A DNA stretch of 64,000 bases from assembly GCA_006384855.1 (NCBI GenBank), contig VCJN01003457.1, positions 124,001 through 188,000 on the forward strand, written 5' to 3'. This document shows positions 34,581-46,707 of the stretch, one piece after another; position 1 is the first letter of the stretch; every line of letters begins with the position of its first letter. This DNA comes from Tetraselmis striata (Eukaryota > Chlorophyta > Chlorodendrophyceae > Chlorodendrales > Chlorodendraceae). Below the pieces are notes generated by a model. That model did not search any database. It saw nothing but the letters and a program-made list of their open reading frames with translations, and was not told the origin of the DNA. The position numbers and the translations under genes are program-made.

Positions 34581-37500
34581 CGGGGGCGGGGGGGGATTTT
34601 TATGGGTGCCGCCGTGCCGCTGCGGCAATATGTACACACTACGTATACACTGGCGAAGACGCACATACATGAACCCGGAACAAAGCCTCAAACTGGGGTT
34701 GCATGCAACCTGTAAGAGCCTTCGCTATACAGATCTGTGATAGTTTTGTCTGCATCCGACACCTGGCCGGCAGGGCAGGCTCGCATCCGCACTGTTCCCT
34801 TACTACCGCGCCGGCACCCATGACGAGGTCCAGTACGGCTGGCGAGAGGTCAAGTACGGACGAACCTGTAGCGGTTGTATGGCGAACTTGGTATTCGTGC
34901 GACCCCAGCTCGGAGCTTTCGATGTTCCCAGGTGCTGCTGGTTATAGGTGGGCCGGCACTGCTGGGCGTACTATTTGTGCACAGTACTTGGTGGCCCTGC
35001 CAACCCGGTACTGACGATGCTCTCCAGCCATGCCTCCCCTCCTCCTCTCTCTCCCTCTGGCTTCTCGTGGCGCGGGGGAAACCGGGTCTTCGTGAAGCTA
35101 TTCGAACATTTCTAAAACATCCTCAACCTCTTGATGTCATTCATCTATGTTTTAACGGCCTGTCCGCTCCCACTCCCAGAGCCCCTCCCCTCCCCCATCC
35201 TCTCCCCGGCTCCCTCTCATTACAACATGGAATTCCCCCTTCCTCTGAGCAGCCTCCGTCGCTACCAGACCTGCTCACGTGGCTCTGTGCTGGGCCGGCC
35301 GTCAGGTCATCGCGGCCACCTCCACGCTGGCGGCGGGCATCAACCTGCCGGCGCGCCGTGTCATCCTGCGAAGCCTGCGGCAGGTGAGCCCGCACCAGCG
35401 TGGCATTCCCTTCACCAATGCCGGGAAGGAGGGGGGGGGGGGTGGGGGGAAGGGGGGGGTGGGGGGGGGCTGCACAGCCGGGGACACCAGCCCGTGCGTT
35501 TCTGTATAAAGGGGGGAGCCTGGAAGCCCCCGGCACTGCTGGTTCCCTCCATATGTGTTGCACTGACATGGCGCTGCGGGTGGGCGGCAGGGGGTGGAGA
35601 ATGTGTCCCGGGCGCAGTACCTGCAGATGGTGGGGCGAGCCGGGCGCGCCGGTCAGTGCGACCGCGGGGACTCGTTCATCATCGGCAAGGGCGGCGTGGG
35701 GCGGCAGGAGTGGCTCGCCATCAACCGCCTGCTGGCGGCGCCGCTGCCGGAGCTCAGCAGCCAGCTCATCGCGGAGAGGGGCGCAGGCGCCGGCCAGGGC
35801 AAGTCGACATCCAGGTCAGCGGGGAGGTGCCACGCCTCACTACGAACCCCCCTCCCTCTGCGCACACGCACTACATTGGGCATGGAAAATCTCAGATGAC
35901 CACACCAATAAGCGTGCGTGTGTTGTCAACCGATGATATAAGACAAACGTCGAGATGAACTGTTTAGAATCGACCTAAAAGAGGAACTAATCAAACGGAT
36001 AATGATCAGTGACTGCATGTGCTGGATGAGGCGACACAAAATCCAGTATGCAATGCTCCGAAAAGGAACCGGCAGCCAAACCAGAACTCAGCCACAAATC
36101 AGTCCAGCTCGTCCGGCACATGGAGGGCAAGACAGACTGGATTTCATCAGCGAGAAGTACCCATGATACACTAGCGGCGATACGCTGCAGAAGAACTGAG
36201 CGCACCTGAGCCACATGCCGACGGAACTAATGAAACAAACGGAAAGTAACCTCGGTGATGCTGGATCCATACGTTAGCGTGTGGGCTGCGTGCGGCTGAG
36301 CGCCGCAGCTGCTTGGGGCCGCCCACAGGCCCGCGCCGCCCGCAGACGCGCCGGCCCCGCGAGACGATGGCGGCACCTCCCTGGAGCGCTTGCTGCTGGA
36401 GTCCGTCGCCAACGGGGCGGTGCGCTCCGGGCGGGACGTCAAGAACCTCATCTGCTCCACGCTCGCTGCGCACCAGGTTGCCCCCCCCCCCCCCCCCCCC
36501 CCCCCCTCCCCACCCACACCTCATGGCTCATCTCACTGGCCTTGATTGACCCCCATGGCATAGCGTACTATTGGGTAAAGTTTGCGAGTCTCCAGGTGGC
36601 CGTCTCAGTCAGCTGCGATTGTTTCGAGCTTGCAGTAAGCCGCCCTCCCCCCTCCCCCCCTCCCCCCCCCTCCCCTTCCCCATGCAGGCGAGCAAGTCTG
36701 GGCAGCTGGTGGAGCAGATCAAGGTGGAGTTGAGCCGGCTGCAGCGGTGCAAGCTGCTGCGGTGGGAGCGCCCGGCGCCGCTGGGGACGCAGCCCATGCA
36801 GGGTCCCGCGAGCAGCCAGGAGGAGGGCCGCTGGTGCGTGAGCCAGATGGGCTCCGCCGTGCACAGCGCCTCCCTGCCCACAGAGCAAGGCAAGCGCATG
36901 TACGAGAGGCTGGACGCCGCGCGCCGCGACCTGTGCCTCGTGGACGGCGGCGTGCTGCACCTGGCCTTCGTCCTGCTGGAGGCCTCGGGGAGCGGGGACC
37001 TCGTGCACTTCCGGGGCTGGCCGGACTGGAGCCAGTGCCTAGCTGTGCTGCTGGAGGCGTCCGCCAGGAGCGGCTCCGCGCCTCACATGGTCGCCTCCAA
37101 GGCAACCCCCCCCCCCCCCATCCCCCCGCCCTCCAACACACGTACGCAGTAATCACACAGCTTTGGCTATCTCAGCTGAGTACAGGCTGCCAGCGCCCTC
37201 TCTCCCGATTGTATCTCTCAGGTTGCCGCCGGCTTCGAAATAGGGCTTGGGGGGGCGTAGCAGTGACTGAAAGCCGGCTAGCAGACCAGTGAAGTACATG
37301 TCAACTGGCGACTTGATGTCCCGGAATCCAGACTGCTTTCCATGAAAACAAGACAGTGTAACTGTGTGTCAACCATACCATACCACACCATACCATAAAG
37401 TTGGTTTAGTTAAGCCTGAATGTGTCTACTTATGCCTTCAGCAGAACGTTCGGGAGATAGTTTGTCACAATTCCGATGGTACTTGGGTCTGCTACTTGGG

Positions 37501-39587
37501 GGCGCTTGATGACCCCCGACAAGACAGTTTGGCGCCTTTGCGTCGATGTTGACCAACATGGCACCCACAGTCCCTATTCAAGCGACCCCCCTGGATGCAT
37601 GGCGCCAGTTTTTCTATGGCGCCCCCAGGACAGGATTGACCTCGGTGCCCCGCGGCCTCTTCCCTCCCCAGGTCGGCGTGGAGCACCACCTGCGCATGCG
37701 GCGGCCGGGGTACAAGCCCCCCGACAACCGGCACACCCTCTTCTTCACCGCCCTCATCCTGGCCGACCTGCTGGACGAGAAGGGGCTGCAGCCCACCATC
37801 GAGGCCTGGGAGCAGGTGGCCCAGGTGGGTGGGTGGGCGTCCTGGTGCTGCTCTCTCCCTCGAGCCCCCAACATGAGCTACCCCGCAAAACCCCTCCCCT
37901 CCTTCTGCCACCCATGCGGACGATTTCCCGGCGGGATGTACGCTCGCCAATGGGGAAGAAGGCTGACAGAGCCTGGGTGCCACCGCCAGGCGGGCAGCAT
38001 GTCACGCGGGCGGCTGCAGAAGATGCAGAGGGACATGGCCAAGACGGCGGCCATGGCGGCGCAGCTCGCCGCGTCCGCGTCCTGGTGGTCCCTGGAGTCG
38101 CTCCTGAACACCATGTCGGCGCAGGTAATGCGCACGCCGCGGTCGAGCCTTACCTGGTCCAGGACGAGGTGCAACGAGAGAGAGAGGGGGGAGGGGGGGG
38201 GGGGGGGGGGGGAGTGTCCTTCAGGGCGGCGCGCAGTTGATCGACGATGCAACATGCCCGTATACAGAGGCATACACATGCAGATGTTTAACTACGTACA
38301 GGTGGGAGCACACGGCTGTGACGTCATGCACAATGCTGTGCACGCACATCGATTTACATACGCTGCCCAGCATTTCCGATACATAGTTTGCGACGTAGAC
38401 GTATCCTTACGTGTGTGTATACATGTCCCCGGGCATCCGATGCCCCCCATGTGCCGGCATGCTCCGGTGGCATGGCGTGTCAATGTAGCACCCCTGACCC
38501 CCAGGCTCTGACGAAGGCCGAACCCCGGCGCGCGCACGCAGGCGGCGGCGGGGGCCAAGCCGGAGCTCCTCGCGCTGATGAAGGTGCCCACGCTGACCGC
38601 CCTGCAAGCGCGGTCTCTCTACAACCGAGGCATCAAGACGCCCCAGGTGGGAGGCGGGGCCGCTTCGCTGCGCCGTGATGCACCTGCTGACAGCATACCC
38701 CAATCGCGCTAGGGTTTTCAGGGCTTAGATACCCCTAAACCCCTCAACTGTTTCGCGGCGGGCTTGACCATGTACACCTGCAGACAGTCAATAGCGCCAA
38801 TTGTTTATATCACCCCGGCCCGGTGAGTACTCGTAGCAATTCCTCGGAGCAAGCTGTTCGCCTTCGGTGCCCCAACGTCCCGGAACATTAATCGCTGTCT
38901 CGGGCCGGGCCGGAGCAGGGTGCCAGAAGCGGTTCGCCGTAGAAGGGCTGCTGGGCTCTCACCATAGACGCTGCCAGTCTTGTCCCACGTGCGGACGCAA
39001 AGGGACCCATCAAGCGCATCGGGATGGCTGCCGGTTGATAGATGCGCTTGGTTTCCAGCCTGTCGTCAGTGAACACCAGCGCCCGAAGTCGCCGGGGGCT
39101 TCACAGGCCGGGGAGGCTGGGCTGAGCGCTGCATTGTGGCGCCCCCCATGCGCCTTTCCTGCAGATGCTGGCGGAAGCGGACGGCGACGTGCTGAGGCGC
39201 GCGCTGGTGGAGGCGGCGCCCTCCGACAAGCGGCTCCGGCCCACGGCGGGCGGGAGGGGGCGGGGCCGCGGGCGCGGCGCGGGAACCCGGGTCAACGCGC
39301 TGGGGAGCGCGGCGGCGGTGGAGAGGCTGGCGGCCAGCCTGCCCAAGCTGGCGTGGCAGCACCTGGTGGAGGAGGCCGAGGAGGCGGCGCGGCTGATGGC
39401 AAATGCTGGGGAGGGGGAGGGGGAGGGGGAGGCGCCCGTGAGTCCGACGCCACTCCCCGCGGGGGATCACCCGCTGTCCTGCTCTGGCCCCGATGACACG
39501 GCGGGTGCCGCTCTCCCAGAGAGCGCCGTGGGGCCCAGGGGGGCGCGGCTGAGCAGCATGAGGACACTGTCTCTGCCGCATGCGTGA
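30272..39587 (+). CDS. HELQ: HELQ-type superfamily 2 DNA repair helicase
   Basis: 3'-5' DNA helicase of the HELQ/POLQ-helicase/Hel308 group, acting in fork and crosslink repair. Exons: an N-terminal one ending 30894 (LPAPVIAAFHAKGVTQ), 31394-31672, 31776-32027, 32179-32214, 32826-32924, 33392-33676, 34044-34155, 34327-34385, 35306-35383, 35591-35814, 36329-36476, 36688-37101, 37672-37824, 37990-38124, 38542-38646, 39165-39587. All are phase-consistent. Motifs in order: YPWQAAAVEEG (Q motif), SAPTSGGKS (Walker A), LPYISIVSEK (Ia), IDEMHM (II), AMSATM (III), VLVFCQSRQQC (IV), TLAAGINLPAR (V), QMVGRAGRAG (VI). A winged-helix region and the ratchet block SRGRLQKMQRDMAKTAAMAA follow, then a helix-hairpin-helix (MKVPTLTALQARSLYNRGI). 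The protein stops after a Gly/Arg-rich tail with no DNA polymerase domain, which favours HELQ over POLQ. The 5' end is unresolved; 30272 is only a candidate ATG. The intron after 37101 may be GC-AG, or it may use GT at 37090. Confidence 0.88.
31198..31238. repeat. (CA)n microsatellite in a helicase intron
   Basis: About 20 CA repeats followed by GTGCGCGCGC, within the intron before exon 31394. Confidence 0.95.
32739..32780. repeat. (TG)n microsatellite in a helicase intron
   Basis: About 21 TG repeats, about 45 bp upstream of the splice acceptor at 32825. Confidence 0.95.
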
Positions 39588-40209
39588 TTGGGCATTTGAA
39601 AGTGGCGATTGCGTACACCTGGGCATCGCCACAGGCCAGCTGTCTCACGGCATGTCTGACTTCATGAACCCGCATAGCGTCAGCTGGAGCAATCGCATGT
39701 CCTCCTGTGAATGCCGATGGACGAGGCAGCAAGATCAAGCGGACGGCAGCGGGTGGCGCCCCTCTCGGTGGCGATGGTGATGGCCCGTGGCAGCGCATGT
39801 CACGCGTAGCTTCGCAACAGATCACAGCCGGCAACATCAGTCCACCGGAGGCAACCTACGCAGCCGAGTAGGTGACGCCGCAACACCGTGTAGACGAAGA
39901 CGGTGATAAATGACAAGGCATTCTCACCGGAAAGGGAGCAGAGTGGCAATAAATGGACACGCTATGACCGGAATGCAAAGCAGAGAGCAAGCGATGGCAT
40001 GGCCGGTCGACACATTGTAGCCTTGTAGCCTCCAATCAATGTTTCTTTCCACATTCATTGTCAAGCATTGGAGGCTGGACACGGTCTCATATGGCACTTG
40101 GGGGCGACAAGCACGCACAGAGACAAAGAAAGCTGGGCGCGGCACAGGTGGATGTGGCTCCGCCCCAGACCTATGGCGCTGGCCCAGCTTGAGGACGCCA
40201 TTGCCCATA
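39588..40209. other. Intergenic region between convergent genes
   Basis: A short region between the helicase and nuclease 3' ends. No supported feature. Confidence 0.5.
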
Positions 40210-41810
40210 TCATTGCCGGGATGCTCTCCAGCCTTCCTTTGCCGCCTCGGACTCGCTGCAGAACCACTTCTCGCCCTTGGCGGTGTCGATCTGTGTGCTC
40301 TCGTAGTAGCGACCCTGAGCAGCAAGCCCCGCGCGCCATGGAAGCATCGCAGCGTCAGCACGACTTATCCATGCCAGCGCACTTGTGATGCAGGCATTGA
40401 GACCGTAATGGCGGTGACAGCAGCACCTGCTGCACGTGGTAGATGCGTTCGCCGGAAGCGCTGATGTTCCCTTTGATGTCGCAGCCAGGACGATGCTCAG
40501 ATGAAGGCGTCATTGCCGCCGGCTTGGGGGGTGCCACGGCGGACATCACCTGAGCAGCAGGGGGCAGTGGGGCCGCGCCGCTGCCGCTCTTGGCCTGCTT
40601 GCGCCACTCCTTGGGCTCCTGGAAGGTCCCTTGCCAGATGCCGCGGCGCGCCTGGGCGGCGTCGGCCTGGTCCGGCACGTACATGCTGGAGAACTCTCTG
40701 TACGCCACGGCGTAGCCATTGGAGACAAGCCAGCTCCCGATGTCTTCCTCGCCGCCAAAGACGCCGCCGCCGCGCACGCTGCACGTCGCCACAGCGCGCC
40801 CGTACTGGTCCTGGTTGAGGCTGGTGCACGTCACTGGGGCCTGCTTCAGCTTGGCTTGTAGCGCTTGCATTGCGTCCTTCCCTTTTCAGTCGGCATAAAT
40901 AGCGCAATTCAGCATGTTAAGTCGTACCATCACCTCCAGTTCGCAGCGGGCTGCGCCAGGATAAGGGGCGCCCGGCGGCCCAGTGGAGGGGGCCGAGGGG
41001 GTATTCCTTTTGGGGTTGTTGGGAGAGTGTAAATCGCACTTGGCAAATGCGAAGGTAAGCCGCCAGCATACACACATATAATCAGGAGGGACACCGGCAC
41101 TTCCTCCCACAGGACTTTGCTCGAGGAGTGGGAATCGCCACAACGTGTTTGGAAGGTCAGCTCACCGCAGTCGTACGCTCTGCCTGCGGCATCCGCGCAG
41201 CTTTGCGCCTTTTCCGGGGCATCGAGGCCAAATAGGCGCACCTTCACGCCCGCCACCTACAAAAGGACCCATGGAAGACAACAGCAGTGAGCACCGCGCA
41301 CGCTAAGTTGTCCCGGACATACGTTTTGGACGCTTGATTGGAGATCGGCGAGAGCGCTGCATCACGAGAAGTGAATTGCGATAAGTACGGGTATTGATAT
41401 TCGGCGAACCCATATATGGGTTGCTGCGGCTCTGAGCATACTTCGAGAGTGTCGCCGTCGACGACTCGAGCAGGGCCGAGGAGCTGAGCGGGAGGCGCGA
41501 TGCTCGCCTCCGCGGCGGGCTGGGGTCCAAAGCACAGCACAGCACTCGCCGAGCTGACACAGGCGATAGCGCCAACCGCCAGCCTGCGCGCCGCTGTAGT
41601 GAACACGCCACGAGCGGCGTCGTTGTCGCTGGTGAGAATCTCCCCGCCGGCTCGGGCTGCCAAGGGCGGCTTGCGATCGCGTCTCAGTGCCTGATTACTC
41701 ACGCCGGGCCAGCGACGCCGCAGCTGCTTTGACGGAAGGAGGTGAAGGTTCGCGGGTGGCTGTCCCCGCGCCGTCGTCATCTGCTGCCACACTGCTGGAT
41801 GTGCGCCCAT
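40210..41810 (-). CDS. Staphylococcal-nuclease-like protein with plastid/Tat-like leader
   Basis: Ca2+-dependent nuclease of the SNase (TNase-like) fold. Four exons: 41810-41442, 41256-41166, 40881-40427, 40314-40210, giving 339 residues in an unbroken frame. Residues 1-about 70 are Arg/Ala/Ser-rich, like a transit peptide. Residues 75-102 (ARRLAVGAIACVSSASAVLC ... AAEA) look like a twin-arginine signal with a hydrophobic core and an AxA-type site. The SNase core has VVDGDTLE (Asp118, Asp120), VRLFGLDAPE (Arg130, Asp135, Glu138) and DQYGRAVATC with the second catalytic Arg. It then runs through SWLVSNGYAVAYREFS and ARRGIWQGTFQEPKEWRK. A C-terminal module, CDIKGNISASGERIYH followed in the next exon by GRYYESTQIDTAKGEKWFCS, is known from bacterial SNase-type proteins. 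An in-frame upstream ATG (41876) would add 22 residues. The plastid or lumen location is inferred. Confidence 0.85.
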
Positions 41811-42953
41811 CGCGCTTCTGGTAGATTCTGATCGCACTGTATGTGTAGTTCGGGACCGGGGGCGGAGGACATGCAAGCCCTACGCGGCAGTGAAAAGCAC
41901 CGGCTCGGCGGGTACGCTTCCGCTCAGCTCAGGGTGTATATGTGCCCGGTATGCGCTCCAGCAGCCAGAATGAGTGAATTGTCTTCCTGTGCTCATCGCT
42001 CGACCACCGCCGAGGAGCGACTGCGGGCGACTTGTAGTCGCTACATGGTTTGCAATCAGGCAGCATGCTATGCTGCGGCGTTGGTACCTGTACAGGGTAG
42101 CGACAGCAGTAGCAGCAAAGATAAACCCTAAACAGCCGTCGTAGACGCTGCAAGGGTATTTTTGTTGCCAGTCCTGTCCCGGCCGGGCCGGCCCTGTAGC
42201 GGGGGGCAAAAAGATCAAAAGGCAGCAAAGATCGAACGAAACACCGCGTGTTTCGCATATATAGCTTAATATTAAGGATAAATGCGGGGATCGTCTAGCG
42301 CTATCTGTGCACACGACGAGCACGGGCGCGCGGTGGCGATGACCGTGGGGCGCGATCCCGAAATACTGACGGATATAATCGATATTGCGCGATTTCGAAC
42401 TGATATGGCTGCGCATCCGGCCTGAGTGTGAACGAATCCAGTCGCCAGCCTGCCGGTGGTCAACGCTGGTCAACGACCCGAATAACAACGACCGCCACAA
42501 GCAACCAGAAGCATCAGCAACCCGCATCGCCTGTGCAGCTGTCTCCATCAAGCGACTGGTACCTGTACGAGTGCCGCCTCCAGTAGCCGCAGCAGGAACA
42601 GCTCCGTAGCTCCCAGACGGACCAGAGTTCGCGGGCGAGGAGGCCATTTACTTGTTCAGTCACCACCGTCGACCGACCCAGGTGCCGAAGTAGCGCAGAG
42701 GGGGCGGCGCTCGGCGGGTGCGGCCTCACCACCCTCACGGTTGCACCCGAACTGAGGTGGCGCCCCTGCTGGGCTCCCTCGTGCTGCCTCTCGCACCACT
42801 CCGCCTGCGCTTTGGGGAGCTGCGAGCTGCCGCACCGCTGGCGTTGCCGGACAGCTGAGTACGGCATACTGACGTACCTGTCGCGGTGTTGCCACCGCCG
42901 GTTAGCTAGCATCCAGGCGGACTCACTAGAAAAGCGACCCGACAGAGGGAAGC
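41811..42953. promoter_or_regulatory. Divergent intergenic region with a telobox-like motif
   Basis: It separates the head-to-head nuclease (-) and condensin (+) starts. It contains AAACCCTAAA at 42123-42132, identical in form to the plant telobox. The ORFs on both strands have no motifs. The promoter role is inferred from position only. Confidence 0.3.
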
Positions 42954-43105
42954 ATGACGTCCCAGGTGCTGCAGGATGCGACCAACCGGCCGCGCGGCGG
43001 CGGCGGTGAGGCTGTGCGTCCCCCCCGCCCACCCCCCTCCTCCCCCCTCCCCGACAACCATGTGGACGCCGAGTGGAGCTTACCACATATTCCTCCGACT
43101 ATGTG

Positions 43106-43155
<50 letters not shown>

Positions 43156-46100
43156 CGTTACGATAAACTGTAGGCAGCCGCCAGTGGCGCACAGAGAACA
43201 CAAAGGTGGCCGAGGGATTGTATCGCTCATTCCGATGCAGGCCCGGCATCGCATCAGTATTTCCGACCAAATATTATGCCTAATTGAATTCGAGTCCCCA
43301 ACCCTCGGATATATCTTTCGCCTGTCACCCAGGTCCGACGTGCAGCCCACCTGACGGCGCTGTCATACCTTCCATGGGCGCGCAGGCGACACCCGGCCGG
43401 AGGCTCCCCGGCGCCACGCTGTCCAAGGACGAGGTGCTGGACATCTACCAGAACTGCATCAGGCTGGCGGCGGAGAGTAAGATCACCGCCAAGAACTCGT
43501 TCAGCCTGCGGCTGATCGAGCACATGGAGGACCTGGTGCGCGCGGAGGAGGAGGAGGAGACCAACTTCCAGAAGGCCAGCTGCACGCTGGACGCGGGCGT
43601 GCAGATCTACTCCTACCGCGTGGACGCCGTGCACACGGACGCCTTCAAGACGCTGCAGGGCCTCAACCGCACTGCCGTGCAGGAGAGCGACGACGGCGAG
43701 CCCCCCCCCCCCCCCCCCCCCCCCCCCCCCATCTTGCGCCGCCCCGGACATGCAACACATAACCTCATCACCGGTCGCGTTATGGCGATACAACAACGCT
43801 GTGGGAACCGGTGTGACTGCCGGCTTTGCGGATCTGATGCCACCGGCGCGGTAGTATATGAATCTGGATGTGAGCTACCGTTACCGCACTTTGGCTCTAC
43901 GCGCACGATAAAACCTTCATGTCCTCATACCTTTGCCGCAAGCAGTGGAAAAGGATACACGCCACAGAGTGACCTGGTGATCCGAGGACAATATGTTCTT
44001 TGCTAAGCAGTCTGTTCTTCCGCGCTGCGGAGGGATCCGATAGGACGGTATGCCATGGCACATTCATCACCTGCGGAATCTGCATCGATGATAGCCCAAG
44101 TCGTGCACATTCCGCTTCTTGCGCATGCATATGTATGGTCGATGGAGTCACAGCTTCATGTTACCTGGCGTGTATAGATTCTTATACACGCTTAGGAGAA
44201 TCTCTACACGCGATTATATATTGTAGGAATCTATCCAGTGTGCTTATAGCAGGCGCCGCACTGGTGCTCCGCCATGGGACCCCGGGCCAAGCTGACGATG
44301 AGTGCGCTAACGACGCTGTATGGACTAACCATTAACAACCTCCTCTGGAGACCTTCCCGAGTCCAAATGGGGCCGCCACCTCATATTGACATTTGATACA
44401 ACTTTTGTTCCTAGGCAAATCTGCCAAGTACCCAGTTGGGGTGGGGTGATGCCCCTCCGCCACCTGATGGCGCTAATGTCTGCGCCCCGTGGCTGACCAC
44501 GATTGAGCTCTCTCCCTCCCTCCCTCCCTCCCTATCTTTTTTATGATTCGCTCCAGAAAGGGGGAAGGTGGGTGGCTCTCGGGGCTCACCATGATACCGT
44601 GCCTCCCGCCTCGCTGTGCCGCGCCGCCTGTGCGCAGGGCTGGACGGCGACGACGCGGGTGCGGGGAACGCCGAGAAGAACAAGCGGCGCCGCAACACGG
44701 ACCCCACCGCGACGCTGGAGGAGTACAAGGCGCTGGATGTCAAGAAGTTCGACCTCAGTTTCACGGTTGACCCGCTGTTCCACAGGACGTCGGCGCAGTT
44801 TGACGCGGGCGGCGCGCACGGTGCGGCGCCTTGCTGGCCAGTCCCCGCTGTGCCGCCCGCACGTTCTCACTGATGACCCCCATTACAGGTGTCCAGGCGC
44901 CTATAATAAGAAACCTTTATATAGTTCTCAAAATGGGATGAGGATGCAACCTTTAGAAATTTGCTAGAGTCCAACTCTAGTTTCGTCTAGAACTGACCTC
45001 TGACAGGATTGGCAGGCTCGTACTCGCGCTGCTCTTACTGCCGTGTCGGCGCCCGTACATGTAGCGAATATCATACATACATGGGACTACCGCCACCCAC
45101 TCACCCGGGGTGCGATGATGCCCCTCAGCCACCTTGCGTTTTCTTTCCGCCTGCTGAGTCTGCGGGCATTTAAAGTTGCCAAGGGCGCACAGAGAACACA
45201 AGGTAGCTGAGCCCCCACTCATCCCCCTCCCCACCGGATTTGTGATTGCGGCGGCAGTCCCATTCGGGAGTGGCTTACCAGGGGGCGGGATTGGTCAGGC
45301 CTATGTCACCGCGCTCCACCTAAGATAAGCACGGCACGGGGCTATGTATGTATGTAACGAGACGCCCATACCCCTCTCGAGCCTACTGCCGAGCGCCCGG
45401 GCGACCAACATGTCCGCGACTGACTGCGGGCACGCGGGTGCGAGTGCTGCCTGGCAGGGCTGCTGCTGCACAACCTGGATGTGCTGCACGGGTGCGAGAT
45501 CGTCTTTGACTCCAGCGACGTGCCGGAGCAGATCCTGGAGAAGCAGACAGCGGCGGATGTGGACGTCAAGGTGCGCGTGGGTGGGGCCCCGGAGGGGGGG
45601 GGGGGCGGGGTCACATCAGCGCTCTGTGAGACAACTGATCTGTTGGAATCTGAGTCTGTGGCAGCCCTCAAGACGGTAATCAATTAAAAGCAATGGAATA
45701 TGTTGTTATTCAAGAGGTTCTGGTGGCACGGATATAGACACGTGTGTGCGTATGCGTGGCTACCGCCCCAGAGAAAAAGACACTGAGTCACAATCTGTTT
45801 GAAACGTGTGTGTTTCTGGCGCGTACTACATCGCCACGGTACCGGTACTGTTGATTGTTCTAGAGCAGGAACTTCGTGCCTGATGGAAGTTCCCCAATCC
45901 CTTCCATCTATGCGGTTGATTGATTGTTAGTGCGCAAGTAAAGGTGCCCGGGGGTTTACCGCCCAGGACGCCAGCCGCTCATGGCGCCGTGCCGCTGCGC
46001 TGTCGTGGGGCAGGTGGCAATGCAGGGGCTGCCGCCCTCGCTGCTGAAGCCCCCGCGCTGCAACAAGATCAGCCCGGCCGTGGAGGAGCTGCGCCGGCGC

Positions 46101-46653
46101 ATGCAGGAGACGGGCGCCGTGTCGATGCGCATGCCGGAGACCGGCATGTCGGTGGACAGCATCATGCAGATCAACGCCGTGAAGCTCCCCGTCAGGGCGG
46201 CCTACATGCCATACCCGGACGAAGGTGGCGCCGAGCCCCTGCGCCAATCATGACAGCGAGCACTGCTTGCCAGCTAGAGTTCTCGGTCTAGGGTTACTCT
46301 CCCTGGGACCGCACATGCCATGATGCGCCTCTAGCGTGCCGAGGCATCGACACAGTGACGATAAGTCAGCGTCTGTGTCCGTCTGCCGCGATTCTCAGTC
46401 GTCCCGCCAACGCCGGAGCAGTTTGACCACGCGCCGGAGGGCTCCGGCGACGGCAGCGCGTTCTTCACTGGGGAGGAGGGCGCGTCGCCGGGCGGGCAGA
46501 GCTCAGTGTACTACGGCATGTCGGAGGAGATTGGCCCCGGCGACCTGGGCGAGGTGTCCAATATGCCGGGCTGTACGGTCGACCCCATGGGCACCTCCAT
46601 GGCGACCGTTCATGACCCGGTGCGCCGGCCCTCTTGGCGCCCATTGCCTGCAG

Positions 46654-46707
<54 letters not shown>

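Noticed and set aside
38700-38760. Telomere-like CCCTAAA/TTTAGGG words here and at 8980, 27828, 42123 and 60460
   Set aside because: Single or double motifs only, never arrays, so they are not telomeric or interstitial telomere blocks.
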